Source of the DNA: Rhodospirillales bacterium
GTDB taxonomy: Bacteria; Pseudomonadota; Alphaproteobacteria; Rhodospirillales; Casp-alpha2
Assembly: GCA_018662225.1 (NCBI GenBank)
Contig: JABJGO010000053.1
Span: forward strand, 1 to 52,880
Length of the DNA stretch: 52,880 nucleotides
Direction of reading: 5' to 3'
Notes under the pieces: generated by a model
Databases searched by the model: none
Told to the model about the DNA's origin: nothing
Seen by the model: only the letters and a program-made list of their open reading frames with translations
Made by a program: the position numbers and the translations under genes
Shown here: positions 7,615 through 16,457 of the stretch, one piece after another
How positions within the stretch are numbered: position 1 is the first letter of the stretch
Layout of the letters: each line of letters begins with the position of its first letter

Positions 7615-9297
7615 ATGAAAACCAAACTCAGAATGCTCACCACCGGCCTGTTTCTCGTCGCCTGCACAATCCTTTCCTCTGCTGTCTTTTCAGTTACGGC
7701 ATTGGCAAAAGAAAGTTTGGTGATTGGCATTACCCAGTTTCCAGCCACGTTCCATCCATCAATCAATGCCATGATGGCCAAGACCTACATTCTGGCCATG
7801 ACCCGTCGTCCGATGACGGCGTATGATGCGGACTGGAACCTGGTGTGCATGCTCTGCGTTACAGTCCCCACCATCGAGAACGGGCTGGCGGTTCGAGAAA
7901 CCACCCCTGAAGGTGGCGATGGTGTGGCGATTACCTTCACCATCCGTCCCGATGCCACGTGGGGTGATGGTGTGCCCGTATCCAGCAAAGATGTCGTGTT
8001 CACATGGCAGGTGGGAAGGCACCCCAAGACAGGTATCAGCAGCGCTGAGCTTTATCGCCGTATTCTCAAAATTGATGAAGTGGACGAGAAGACGTTCACC
8101 CTTCACGTGGATCGCCTGACCTTTGATTACAACGACCTAGGCGGGTTGGATTTGTTGCCTGAGCATATTGAGCGTATCAATTTTTCCGATCCGGAGGCCT
8201 ATCGCAACAAAACGGCTTACGACACCGATACCCTGAACGAGGGTTTGTATCACGGGCCTTATGTTGTCGTCGGGGTGGAGATCGGGTCACATGTGGTGCT
8301 GGAACGAAACCCCATGTGGAAAGGCACCCGACCCCAGTTTGATCGCATTGTTGTGCGGGTGGTGGAAAATACTGCCGCACTGGAAGCCAATCTGGTTTCA
8401 GGCAGCCTCGATATGATCGCAGGTGAGCTGGGCCTTTCACTAGATCAGGCAATTTCCTTTGATAAACGTCATGGTGCCAAATACCGCGTGCTGTATCAAT
8501 CCGGGTTGATTTATGAACACATCGATCTCAATCTGGATAATCCGATACTCACCGACGTCCGTGTTCGCCGCGCGTTGGTGCATGCCATTGATCGCGAGGC
8601 CATCAGCGCCCAGTTATTTGCCGGACGGCAACCAACCGCCCGCAGCAATGTGAACCCATTGGACCGGGTGTTCGCAAGCGACGTGCCGGGGTTGAATTAT
8701 GATCCAAAAAAAGCAGCCCAGCTTTTGCGAGATGCGGGATGGGGTACCATGAAAAATGGTGTGCGCGTCAATGAACGAGGCGACACACTGACCCTTGAGT
8801 TCATGACCACAGCGGGTAACCGCACACGGGAACTGGTCCAACAGGTCTTACAAAGCCAGTGGAAGTCGCTGGGCATTCGGGTCAAGATCATCAACCAGCC
8901 CGCCCGGGTGTTCTTCGGTGAAACGCTGGACCAGCGAAAATACACAGGCCTCGGCATGTACGCGTGGATCAGCTCACCTGAATCGGTACCGCGTACCACG
9001 CTTCATTCCGCCTACGTGCCATCGGCAAACAACGGTTACGAAGGCCAGAACTATACCGGTTTTCAAAACACCGAAGTGGACGGGCTGCTCGATGCCATCG
9101 AAGTGGAGCTGGATTTCGAAAAACGTCGTGCCTTGTGGCGGCGCCTGCAGGAAATTTATGTGAACGAAGTGCCCGTGATTCCCCTGTTTTTCCGCGCCAA
9201 TGCATTTCTGCTACCAACGTGGTTACAGGGCATCAAACCCACCGGTCACCAATACCCCACCACATTGTGGATCGAAAACTGGAAGGTAGTGCCATGA
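7615..9297 (+). CDS. ABC transporter periplasmic substrate-binding protein, peptide/nickel family (SBP_bac_5)
   Basis: A 560-residue extracellular solute-binding protein like DppA, OppA or GsiB, which captures peptides or related compounds for import. A signal peptide spans about residues 1-31, with a type I cleavage site after ALA. Family signatures are AYDADWNLVC, GVAITFTIRPDATWGDGVPVSS with DVVFTW, LTDVRVRRALVHAIDREAI, and the C-terminal VNEVPVIPLFFRANAFLL. The start at ATG 7615 places the signal peptide at the N-terminus; the longer GTG frame adds a non-signal leader. The GST gene begins four bases inside its stop (ATGA), then two permeases follow. No ATPase gene is in the cluster. The substrate cannot be told from sequence alone. 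Confidence 0.88.
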   Translation: MKTKLRMLTTGLFLVACTILSSAVFSVTALAKESLVIGITQFPATFHPSINAMMAKTYILAMTRRPMTAYDADWNLVCMLCVTVPTIENGLAVRETTPEGGDGVAITFTIRPDATWGDGVPVSSKDVVFTWQVGRHPKTGISSAELYRRILKIDEVDEKTFTLHVDRLTFDYNDLGGLDLLPEHIERINFSDPEAYRNKTAYDTDTLNEGLYHGPYVVVGVEIGSHVVLERNPMWKGTRPQFDRIVVRVVENTAALEANLVSGSLDMIAGELGLSLDQAISFDKRHGAKYRVLYQSGLIYEHIDLNLDNPILTDVRVRRALVHAIDREAISAQLFAGRQPTARSNVNPLDRVFASDVPGLNYDPKKAAQLLRDAGWGTMKNGVRVNERGDTLTLEFMTTAGNRTRELVQQVLQSQWKSLGIRVKIINQPARVFFGETLDQRKYTGLGMYAWISSPESVPRTTLHSAYVPSANNGYEGQNYTGFQNTEVDGLLDAIEVELDFEKRRALWRRLQEIYVNEVPVIPLFFRANAFLLPTWLQGIKPTGHQYPTTLWIENWKVVP

Positions 9298-9917
9298 GTA
9301 TCGTCGTCTATGGAGCCGATTACAGCGTCTACACCCGCATCGTCAGAATGGCATTGGCCATCAAGGGTACTGAGTATCAGTTCGAGCCGGTTGATATCTT
9401 CTCACCCGACAGCTTGCCGGATGGATACGCTGATGAGCACCCGTTCCAGAAGGTTCCCGCCCTGAGGCATGATGCATTTCACCTGTTCGAAACCGGGGCA
9501 ATTTGCCGCTACATCGATGAGGTTTTCCCGGCGCCTTCGCTGTTTTCGAACAATGCGCAGGAAAATGCCCACATCAATCAGATCGTCAGTATCATGGACA
9601 ACTACGTATACAGGTGTTGGGTATGGGACATTGCCGTTGAACGTCTGGACCAAGACCAACCGGACGAAACCAAAATCGAAGCTGCTCTGCCACGGGCCCG
9701 CACCTGTCTGGCGTCAATTGAAGCTCTCACAGGCCATGGACCGGGCTTGATCGGGACAACCATCACCCTGGCGGACCTGTATAGTATCGCGATGATGCAT
9801 TACTTCGTGGCCAGCCCCGAAGGTGCCAGCATGTTGATCGATTACCCCCGCGTGAATACGTGGTGGCATACCTTGTCCGTTTCTGACTGGGCTATTAATA
9901 CAGCTCCCCCCGGTTAA
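9294..9917 (+). CDS. Glutathione S-transferase family protein inside the ABC transporter operon
   Basis: A 207-residue cytosolic GST. The N-terminal thioredoxin fold is shown by IVVYGADYSVYTRIVRMAL, the cis-proline in HPFQKVPALRH, and ETGAICRYIDEVFP for the glutathione gamma-glutamyl site. The C-terminal helical domain carries ITLADLYSIAMMHYF. The start ATG overlaps the stop of the binding-protein gene by four bases, which implies translational coupling, and the first permease begins 21 bases after its stop. This position suggests that the imported compound is conjugated to, or freed from, glutathione, but that is inference. The active-site Ser/Tyr/Cys is not certain. Confidence 0.85.
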   Translation: MSIVVYGADYSVYTRIVRMALAIKGTEYQFEPVDIFSPDSLPDGYADEHPFQKVPALRHDAFHLFETGAICRYIDEVFPAPSLFSNNAQENAHINQIVSIMDNYVYRCWVWDIAVERLDQDQPDETKIEAALPRARTCLASIEALTGHGPGLIGTTITLADLYSIAMMHYFVASPEGASMLIDYPRVNTWWHTLSVSDWAINTAPPG

Positions 9918-9938
9918 CCAGGTGGACTAAGTGGACGA

Positions 9939-10904
9939 ATGATCACCTACACCTCATCACGATTGTTTCAGGCGGCCATGGTTCTACTGATCATGTCGTT
10001 TGTGATCTATGGATTGATGGGGCTCATGCCGGGTGATCCGGTGGACATCCTGATTTCATCCGATCCCGACATTACCGCCGAAGATGCCGCCCGACTGCGT
10101 AGCCTCTATGGTCTGGATCAACCCATTTCAGCGCGCTACCTGAATTGGTTGAGTGCCTTGTCAGGTGGCGACTTAGGGTTTTCGCGCATCCATTCAAAAC
10201 CCGTTTTGGACGTGCTGTTACCCGCTCTTGGGGCGACCACGCTGTTGCTCGGCATTAGTTTCGTTTTGTCCGTGGTGCTTGGCCTGAGCGCTGGTATCTG
10301 GGCCGCGTCCAAGCCGAACAGCACCCGCGATTACACCGTGAATTTCGTTGCCTTTGCTGGAATATCGGTGCCACCGTTCTGGTTGGCGATTTTGCTAATC
10401 CTGCTGTTTTCCGTTGTGTGGGGTGTTTTGCCTGCTGGTGGTATGGGCACCGCCCAGGCAACGGGCATATGGGGAAATGCCAAGTATCTGGTCTTGCCCG
10501 TAATCAGCCTGACCATTGCCAGTGTGGGCAGCCACACGCGATATATGCGGGCCGCCATGATTGAGACGTTACGACAGGACTACATCCGTACAGCCCATGC
10601 CAAAGGCTTATCACCTCGGCAAGTTCTGATTGGTCACGCCTTACGCAACGCGCTGCTACCAGTGACCACCATTGTGGCGCTGGATTTCGGTGCGTTGTTT
10701 TCAGGTGCCTTGATCACCGAAACCATCTTTGCCTACCCCGGCATGGGGAAAATGATTTTCGATGCCATCATGGGTAATGATTTCAATTTGGCGCTGGTGG
10801 CATTGTTATTTGCCACGTGTATGACACTGGCCGGGAACATGCTGGCCGACGGGGCTTACGTGTTGCTGGACCCCCGTATCAAGTTGCAGGGGCGGCGCAC
10901 ATGA
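9939..10904 (+). CDS. ABC transporter permease, DppB/OppB/GsiC type
   Basis: A 321-residue inner-membrane permease of the peptide/nickel importer family with about six membrane segments. The N-terminal signature SFVIYGLMGLMPGDPVD and the cytoplasmic EAA-like loop around GHALRNALLPVTTIVALDFG, ending TIFAYPGMG, are diagnostic for the DppB half. It overlaps the next permease by four bases (ATGA). The operon order is binding protein, GST, DppB-like, DppC-like. Confidence 0.9.
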   Translation: MITYTSSRLFQAAMVLLIMSFVIYGLMGLMPGDPVDILISSDPDITAEDAARLRSLYGLDQPISARYLNWLSALSGGDLGFSRIHSKPVLDVLLPALGATTLLLGISFVLSVVLGLSAGIWAASKPNSTRDYTVNFVAFAGISVPPFWLAILLILLFSVVWGVLPAGGMGTAQATGIWGNAKYLVLPVISLTIASVGSHTRYMRAAMIETLRQDYIRTAHAKGLSPRQVLIGHALRNALLPVTTIVALDFGALFSGALITETIFAYPGMGKMIFDAIMGNDFNLALVALLFATCMTLAGNMLADGAYVLLDPRIKLQGRRT

Positions 10905-11821
10905 ATATGACGGCAACCCTATCCGGCACGTCTACGCGTACCTTGGCGTACCGGCGATTCTTGCGCCACCGTCTCGCGGTCATCAGTGCCGTGGTGTTGA
11001 TGATCCTCATATTGGGGGCGTTGAGTGCCCCCCTTATTGAGACATTCCTTGGCACAGATGCCGATCATGTGGATTTATTTGGTCGCTTTGCCGCGCCGTC
11101 GTGGCAACACCCACTGGGCACAGACGAGTTGGGGCGCGATGTGTTGGTGCGCCTGTTGTACGGTGGCCAGGTCTCATTATTTGTGGGTGCCACTGCCGCC
11201 ATCATCGCGGCCTTCTTTGGTACCGGTATAGGTCTGGCCGCAGGCTATATGGGGGGCCGGTTCGACGAGGCTTTGATGCGGGTTACCGATGGGGTGATCG
11301 CCCTGCCCTTGTTACCATTTCTTATTGTGTTGGCAGCGTTGGACATTTCAAAACTGGGGTTGCCCGAGGGCCTGATCAATGATCAGAACATCAATCTATA
11401 TCGAATTATCGTTATTGTTGCCTTGTTCGGCTGGACCACCACAGCGCGGCTTGTGCGAGCCGGCGCACTCAGCCTGAAAGAACGCCCTTTCGTTTTGGCC
11501 GCGCACGCCAGCGGTGCATCCAACTTGCGTATCATGCTGGTGCATATCCTGCCCAATCTGGTATCGCCCATTACGGTGTCCACAACGTTGGCCATGGGCA
11601 ATATTATTCTACTGGAATCCGTGCTCAGCTTCTTAGGCCTTGGTATCCAGCCGCCCACCCCAAGTTGGGGTAATTTGCTGACCAATGCGCAGGAATTAAT
11701 TTGGGAAGCCCCGGCGTTGGCATGCTATCCTGGGCTTTTGATCTTCGTAACGGTGATCGCTTTTAATTTCGTGGGCGACGGCTTGCAAGACGCGCTGGAC
11801 CCGAGAACTCTGGAGCAATAA
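10901..11821 (+). CDS. ABC transporter permease, DppC/OppC/GsiD type
   Basis: A 306-residue partner of the preceding permease. The N-terminal block RRFLRHRLAVISAVVLMIL, the segment HPLGTDELGRDVLVRLLYGG and the EAA loop VHILPNLVSPITVST with LLESVLSFLGLG identify the DppC half. The ATG at 10901 overlaps the upstream stop, and the longer in-frame start inside dppB is ignored. After its stop comes a 120-base gap with a promoter for the aminotransferase, so the operon appears to end here. The two ATP-binding subunits that such importers need are not encoded next to it. Confidence 0.9.
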   Translation: MNMTATLSGTSTRTLAYRRFLRHRLAVISAVVLMILILGALSAPLIETFLGTDADHVDLFGRFAAPSWQHPLGTDELGRDVLVRLLYGGQVSLFVGATAAIIAAFFGTGIGLAAGYMGGRFDEALMRVTDGVIALPLLPFLIVLAALDISKLGLPEGLINDQNINLYRIIVIVALFGWTTTARLVRAGALSLKERPFVLAAHASGASNLRIMLVHILPNLVSPITVSTTLAMGNIILLESVLSFLGLGIQPPTPSWGNLLTNAQELIWEAPALACYPGLLIFVTVIAFNFVGDGLQDALDPRTLEQ

Positions 11822-11877
11822 CAAAGTTAATGTGCACTTGAGCGAGATCATTTCCTCGAAATTCCGTACAGTCTATG

Positions 11878-11906
11878 TTGCACCCTGTAAATTGCTGAGA
11901 TATACC
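11878..11906 (+). promoter_or_regulatory. Predicted sigma-70 promoter of the aminotransferase-hemA unit
   Basis: TTGCAC (11878-11883) and TATACC (11901-11906) are 17 bases apart, the ideal spacing, and about 35 bases before the ATG at 11942. A GGAG ribosome-binding site lies 7 bases before that start. This is consensus matching without experimental support. Confidence 0.6.
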
Positions 11907-11941
11907 GTGAAATCTCGTTTACATCGTTCAGGAGCAATTAA

Positions 11942-13327
11942 ATGGCGCAAGTTGGTAACTCCGCGGCTAGCCGCGACATCGCCTACCACGTACATGGCTA
12001 CACGAACCTCAAAAAACATGAGGATGTGGGGCCTTTCATCATCAAAAGAGCCGAGGGCGTGCGCGTTTATGACGAAAACGGAAAGGGCTATATCGAAGGC
12101 CTCGCCGGATTATGGTGCACAGGCCTGGGGTATGGTGAAGAGCGCCTGATCGAAGCGGCGACCAACGCCATGCGTAACCTGTCCTATTGTCATGGTTTTG
12201 CGCACATGGCTGCCGATACCGTTATTGATTTGTCCGAAAAGCTTGTCGGTGTTGCGCCGGACGGTATTTCCAAAGTCCTGTATGCTAATTCAGGTTCCGA
12301 AGCCACTGATCTGGCTGTTAAACTGATCTGGTATTACCACAATGCCATCGGCAAACCGGAAAAGAAAAAGATCATCTCGCGCATCAAAGCCTATCACGGC
12401 GTCACGGTGGCTGCGGCCAGCATGACGGGCCTGCCGCACCTGCATGCGGACTTTGATCTGCCCATCGATCGCATCAAACATACAGATTGCCCCCACTACT
12501 ACCGGTTTGGTCTGGAAGGTGAGAGCGAAGAAGATTTCGCCACCCGTTGCGCGGCTAATCTTGAGCAAATGATCCTGGACGAAGGTCCGGATACTGTTGC
12601 CGCTTTTATTGCAGAACCCATCATGGGCGCCGGCGGCGTTCTTGTGCCCCCCGCCACGTATTTTGAAAAAATTCAGGCCGTGTTGAAGAAGTACGACGTT
12701 CTGCTGGTGGCTGATGAAGTTATCAACGGCTTCGGCCGCACGGGTAACATGTGGGGCAGCCAGACTTTTGGTCTGAAGCCTGACCTGGTGTCGTGCGCAA
12801 AACAGCTTTCGTCCGCATACCTGCCGATCTCGGCATTGATGATTTCGGACAAGGTCTATCAGGCGTTGGTATCAGAAAGCGAAAAACTAGGCCTGTTCGG
12901 CCATGGGTCGACCTATGGCGGACACCCGGTCAGTGCAGCTGTGGCGCTGGAAACCCTGAACATCTACGAAGAACGAGATATTCTGGGTCACGCCCGCCGG
13001 ATTTCACCAGCACTACAGAATGGCATGCGCCGTTTTGCCGATCATGAACTGGTGGGGGAAGTACGTGGGGTCGGATTAATCGGCGCTATCGAACTGGTCG
13101 CCAACAAGGAAACCAAAGAAAGTTTCGATCCCAAAGCCATGGTCGGTGCTTATGCTGTGGGCCGCGCCCGTGAGCATGGCCTGATCTCGCGCCCGATTGC
13201 GGATTCCATTGCTTTCTGCCCACCTATGATTGTCACCGAGGATGAAATTGAGGAAATGATGGTATCATTTGGCAAAGCACTGGATGACACCACCGTTTGG
13301 GCCAAAAGCGAAGGGCTGCTTTCTTAA
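11942..13327 (+). CDS. Class III PLP-dependent aminotransferase (omega-amino acid:pyruvate type)
   Basis: A 461-residue fold-type I aminotransferase of the omega-amino-acid/taurine/GABA:pyruvate group. PLP site features: Asp258 in LLVADEVINGFGRTG and the Schiff-base Lys287 in SCAKQLSSAYLPISALM. YANSGSEATDLAVKL binds the cofactor phosphate, and the Trp-containing GLWCTGLGYG near residue 60 is typical of the pyruvate-dependent subgroup. It has its own promoter and GGAG ribosome-binding site. hemA follows after 41 bases in the same direction. The amino donor cannot be fixed; the family includes beta-alanine, GABA, taurine, polyamine and 4,5-dioxovalerate aminotransferases. Confidence 0.88.
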   Translation: MAQVGNSAASRDIAYHVHGYTNLKKHEDVGPFIIKRAEGVRVYDENGKGYIEGLAGLWCTGLGYGEERLIEAATNAMRNLSYCHGFAHMAADTVIDLSEKLVGVAPDGISKVLYANSGSEATDLAVKLIWYYHNAIGKPEKKKIISRIKAYHGVTVAAASMTGLPHLHADFDLPIDRIKHTDCPHYYRFGLEGESEEDFATRCAANLEQMILDEGPDTVAAFIAEPIMGAGGVLVPPATYFEKIQAVLKKYDVLLVADEVINGFGRTGNMWGSQTFGLKPDLVSCAKQLSSAYLPISALMISDKVYQALVSESEKLGLFGHGSTYGGHPVSAAVALETLNIYEERDILGHARRISPALQNGMRRFADHELVGEVRGVGLIGAIELVANKETKESFDPKAMVGAYAVGRAREHGLISRPIADSIAFCPPMIVTEDEIEEMMVSFGKALDDTTVWAKSEGLLS

Positions 13328-13368
13328 TGTTACAGTCAAGTTGTTGAATATCATCAGGATTACCGGTT

Positions 13369-14580
13369 ATGGATTACCAAGCCTTCTTTGCGGATAAATT
13401 GGACGACCTTCGGGAAGAAGGTCGCTATCGGGTCTTTGCCGAACTGGCCAGGCGGGCTGGAAAGTTCCCCTATGCGCACAGCTATCATGATGGCGACAAG
13501 GAAGAGGTCACTGTCTGGTGCTCCAATGATTATCTGGGCATGGGTCAGAACGAACATGTAATGGCCGCCATGCACAAAGCTATCGACGAATGTGGCGCTG
13601 GCGCCGGTGGCACTCGAAATATCAGTGGCACCAACCACTATCATGTGTTGCTGGAACGTGAATTGGCCGATCTGCACGGTACTGAAGCGGCGCTGATCTT
13701 CGGCTCGGGCTGGGTTGCCAACATGACCACGCTTAGTACTCTGGCCGCCATGATGCCTGACTGTCTCGTCCTGTCTGATGCTTTCAACCACAATTCCATG
13801 ATTGAAGGCATCCGTCATTCCAAGGCCGATCGGATTATCTTCCGTCACAATGATCTTGAGCACCTTGAAGAACTGTTGGCTGCACAGCCCATTGATCGAC
13901 CGAAATTGATCGCTTTTGAATCGCTGTATTCCATGGATGGCGACATTGCACCCATCGAAGCAATTTGTGATCTGGCCGAAAAATACAATGCCTTGACCTT
14001 TATCGATGAAGTCCATGCGGTTGGCCTCTACGGTGAAGAAGGTGCTGGTGTGGCCCAGCGCGATGGTGTCATGGAGCGCCTCGACATTATTCAAGGCACG
14101 TTGGCCAAAGGCTTCGGTGTTGTTGGTGGATACGTGGCCGGTAGCGCAGATTTCTGTGATTTCATTCGCTCCTATGGTGCCGGTTTTATCTTTTCCACCT
14201 CCATGCCGCCCAGCGTGGCCGCTGCTGCATTAACCAGTGTGAAACACGTGCGCAGCCACCCGGAACTACGCACACACCATCAGGAACGCGCAGCCACGCT
14301 GAAACGCCTGTTGGGCGATGCGGGGTTCCCGGTCATGCCGTCGGTTTCACATATCGTGCCCGTGCAAGTGGGCGATCCGGTCCTGTGTAAAAGCATTTCC
14401 GACCGATTGCTGGAAAACCACGGTATTTATGTGCAACCGATCAACTATCCCACCGTCGCACGGGGCACCGAACGGTTGCGGTTTACACCCACACCGCTAC
14501 ATACCGATGCCGCCATGGAACACCTGCTGGAAGCCCTGAAAGAAGTTTGGGCCTTCCACGGATTGAAGGCGGTGGCCTGA
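13369..14580 (+). CDS. hemA: 5-aminolevulinate synthase
   Basis: Condenses glycine with succinyl-CoA to 5-aminolevulinate, the first step of haem and bacteriochlorophyll synthesis by the Shemin pathway. Its presence is a strong alphaproteobacterial marker. At 403 residues it has the usual length. The glycine-binding [16 protein letters not shown] contacts in [13 protein letters not shown] (Asp214, His216) and the PLP Schiff base in [13 protein letters not shown] (Lys247) are all present, as is the late [12 protein letters not shown] loop. The ATG has an AGGA about 10 bases upstream. It is probably transcribed with the aminotransferase; no separate strong promoter was found in the 41-base gap. 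Confidence 0.95.
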   Translation: MDYQAFFADKLDDLREEGRYRVFAELARRAGKFPYAHSYHDGDKEEVTVWCSNDYLGMGQNEHVMAAMHKAIDECGAGAGGTRNISGTNHYHVLLERELADLHGTEAALIFGSGWVANMTTLSTLAAMMPDCLVLSDAFNHNSMIEGIRHSKADRIIFRHNDLEHLEELLAAQPIDRPKLIAFESLYSMDGDIAPIEAICDLAEKYNALTFIDEVHAVGLYGEEGAGVAQRDGVMERLDIIQGTLAKGFGVVGGYVAGSADFCDFIRSYGAGFIFSTSMPPSVAAAALTSVKHVRSHPELRTHHQERAATLKRLLGDAGFPVMPSVSHIVPVQVGDPVLCKSISDRLLENHGIYVQPINYPTVARGTERLRFTPTPLHTDAAMEHLLEALKEVWAFHGLKAVA

Positions 14581-14610
14581 ACCGTTATTTAAGCGTATAA
14601 TTCGTACACC

Positions 14611-15195
14611 ATGTATACAGATAACACTCTCACGCCGAAAGAAGCGGTCAGGCTCTGTGCGCTGGGCACTCTAAGCATCCAGCCCATGCCCTATGGGGCC
14701 CAATCTTCTATGTCCTATGGGGCCCAGTCTTCTATGCCCTATGGGGCACTAGCCGAATCCATCCGACATTTTGTTTCGCACGTGATTGGCCCTTCGCTGG
14801 ATGTGATGGGGCAATCCATTGAATTACTGCGTTACGAAGGTCTTGTGGATTTCATCCAGAATGATGGCGAAGACGATGAACTTCTGGTTATTACGGGTTC
14901 AGGGCGTGACGCGTTAAAGACCCTGCTACTGGCCCCTGTTCGGATGGGCGCCACGGAACTCAATAAACTCATCATTGCCCTCAAATTCCGGTTCCTTCAC
15001 GTGCTGGATGCCACGGACCAACAGGGCCAGATTCTGATGTTGACGGACTATGCTGAGAATGAGCTGGTTCGCCTGTCTGAACTGCGCCGCACGCATGCCG
15101 CAGACGAAGGCCATATTGCCAGCTGGCTTGACCATGATATTGAACTCGCCCGCCTGCGGGTGCAATGGTTGGAAGACTTCACCACTCATAAATAG
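14611..15195 (+). CDS. PadR-like winged-helix protein with an internal tandem repeat
   Basis: A 194-residue protein that looks like a PadR-type regulator. Residues about 8-85 resemble a winged helix (KEAVRLCALGTLSIQP, then SIELLRYEGLVDF and the wing-like LLVITGSGRDALKTLL). A C-terminal helical part rich in Glu, Arg and Leu (about 130-190) could be the dimerising coil. Within the putative first helix-turn the motif MPYGAQSS is duplicated: MPYGAQSS, MSYGAQSS, MPYGAL. A related family member would be expected to have a single PYGAL here, so the repeat is an insertion in the DNA-binding domain. It starts 30 bases after hemA. A perfect TATAAT (14596-14601) lies 9 bases before the ATG, but no -35 is clear. 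Assignment is moderate. Confidence 0.55.
   Translation: MYTDNTLTPKEAVRLCALGTLSIQPMPYGAQSSMSYGAQSSMPYGALAESIRHFVSHVIGPSLDVMGQSIELLRYEGLVDFIQNDGEDDELLVITGSGRDALKTLLLAPVRMGATELNKLIIALKFRFLHVLDATDQQGQILMLTDYAENELVRLSELRRTHAADEGHIASWLDHDIELARLRVQWLEDFTTHK
14686..14747. repeat. 24-bp tandem repeat, 2.6 copies, inside the PadR-like gene
   Basis: Copies lie at 14686-14709 and 14710-14733 (two base differences), with the first 14 bases of a third at 14734-14747. The unit encodes MPYGAQSS and keeps the frame. The differences between copies argue against an assembly artefact. Confidence 0.92.
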
Positions 15196-15220
15196 CTGAA
15201 ATAATCAGAAGGCCGGTTTC

Positions 15221-15724
15221 TTACACACCAGGAACCAGCTTGGCGACCATCTGCTGGATGCCTTTCAGCATGGCTTCGCCCTGTGGGCCGCCGTGGCCCT
15301 TCATGTCGTTATTGATGATCAGGGTTATGGCATCCATGTGAATTCGGATGGCTTCATTTTCCGTTGCCGGATCAACCGTGCCATCGAACCGTTCCAGCAG
15401 ACGGCACAGATGATTACCAACGGACGTAACCAAGTCAAAACCAAAGCTACCACCCTGGCCTTTCATATCGTGCGCCACAGAAAAAATCTTCTTTAGGTTT
15501 TCATCACGAGTTTCGCCACGTTCCGTATCCAGTCGAGCATACGCGTTCTGTATTTTGGTCAGATCAGTCTGGGCCCAGACCAGATAGTTCTCAGCCAGGT
15601 CCGCAATGGCCTGTTCTGCACGGGCAATGGCAGCCGGATCAACAGCACTGATTCCGCCAACCGTAACTTTGTCCCTCAACTGGGTCGGAGGAGAAATGAT
15701 CTCCACTTCGTCATCACTTGCCAT
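15221..15724 (-). CDS. Hpt domain protein
   Basis: A 167-residue stand-alone histidine phosphotransfer protein. The acceptor histidine is His85 in FSVAHDMKGQGGSFGF, followed by the helix TSVGNHLCRLLERF. About 35 N-terminal residues look disordered. It lies downstream of a CheY-like regulator in the same direction with 94 bases between them, so the two probably form a phosphotransfer pair. A GGAG lies about 12 bases before the ATG. A role in motility or envelope signalling is inference. No kinase is in the window. Confidence 0.85.
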   Translation of the reverse strand: MASDDEVEIISPPTQLRDKVTVGGISAVDPAAIARAEQAIADLAENYLVWAQTDLTKIQNAYARLDTERGETRDENLKKIFSVAHDMKGQGGSFGFDLVTSVGNHLCRLLERFDGTVDPATENEAIRIHMDAITLIINNDMKGHGGPQGEAMLKGIQQMVAKLVPGV

Positions 15725-15753
15725 TGTAATTCGTTCTCCGTCCTGACCATACG

Positions 15754-15759
15754 ATTATA
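15754..15759 (-). promoter_or_regulatory. Candidate -10 element before the Hpt gene
   Basis: A perfect TATAAT on the minus strand, 30 bases before the Hpt start. No good -35 is visible at the right distance, so confidence is low. Confidence 0.3.
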
Positions 15760-15818
15760 ATACTTGCTTCAGATATTCGCCAGTGCATCACAGGTATTTA
15801 ATGTCAGTAGTTATTTAT

Positions 15819-16319
15819 TTAGTTTTCCACCTTGGGCTTCCGACGGTCGGGATCAGTGAAATTCGGACTGTCATGACGCCGACGATCGGGGCCGAAATAA
15901 CCACCGGCCTTAACAAAAATACGTTCGTTTTCGATCACTGCCTTTATGCGGTTATACAACTTGTCAGCAGAGACCGGCTTTGCAAGAAACTCATGGACCC
16001 CGGAATCTCGCGCTTCAATCACGCGTTCCTCCTCCGAATACCCCGTCAACATAATAATGGGGACGTAAGGGTTCGGCGTATCGGTATCCGTGCGGACCAG
16101 TTTCACAAAATCCAGGCCATTCATAGGTTCCATGTTCCAGTCGCACAGGATCACATCAGCGGAGAAATAGTGAAGTTGATTGAAGGCCGATAGACCGTCC
16201 GTAGCCGTTTCCACATCACGGACACCAAGTGCGTACAAAATAGATCGAACCATCGACCGCATGTGCATGTTGTCATCGACGATCAGTATTTTCAGCCGTT
16301 CTAGATTGTAGCCGACCAT
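15819..16319 (-). CDS. CheY-like single-domain response regulator with a basic C-terminal tail
   Basis: A 166-residue receiver protein with intact chemistry: acidic pair Asp15/Asp16 in ILIVDDNMHMRSMVR, phospho-acceptor Asp60 in VILCDWNMEPMNG, Thr92 in IIMLTGYS and Lys114 in FLAKPVSADKL. No output domain follows, but a charged tail of about 30 residues (GPDRRRHDSPNF and DPDRRKPK) does, as in many alphaproteobacterial receivers of this type. It lacks the altered FATG signature of the MrrA/SdrG group. A GGAG lies upstream of the ATG. It precedes the Hpt gene. Partner output is unknown. Confidence 0.88.
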   Translation of the reverse strand: MVGYNLERLKILIVDDNMHMRSMVRSILYALGVRDVETATDGLSAFNQLHYFSADVILCDWNMEPMNGLDFVKLVRTDTDTPNPYVPIIMLTGYSEEERVIEARDSGVHEFLAKPVSADKLYNRIKAVIENERIFVKAGGYFGPDRRRHDSPNFTDPDRRKPKVEN

Positions 16320-16457
16320 ACTCTTGGTTTCTCCCGTTCGAACATTATGGCTCCCTAAACCCTAGCACGTACTATACGTACCATTGTATTACTTACTCAA
16401 TCATCAATTGTTCGTAATTATCCTATTGATATCCATAAATTTATGTGGATTTGCCCG
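16320..16457. other. Intergenic region with two short palindromes
   Basis: AT-rich 138-base gap between the CheY-like gene and DUF1489. It holds ACGTA-CTA-TACGT (near 16367-16379), upstream of the CheY-like gene, and the perfect 12-base palindrome CATAAATTTATG (16434-16445), just beyond the DUF1489 stop. Neither forms a classical terminator. Either may be a protein-binding site. Confidence 0.4.

Noticed and set aside
7615-7700. LVAC in the signal peptide of the ABC binding protein as a lipobox
   Set aside because: The hydrophobic stretch continues beyond this Cys and a good type I cleavage site (ALA) follows, so it is probably a soluble periplasmic protein.
13360-14094. A 244-codon minus-strand frame opposite hemA
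   Set aside because: hemA on the plus strand has every catalytic residue; the antisense frame has no recognisable family features.
14686-14747. The 24-bp repeat as a CRISPR fragment
   Set aside because: Copies are directly adjacent without spacers, keep the reading frame and lie inside a gene.
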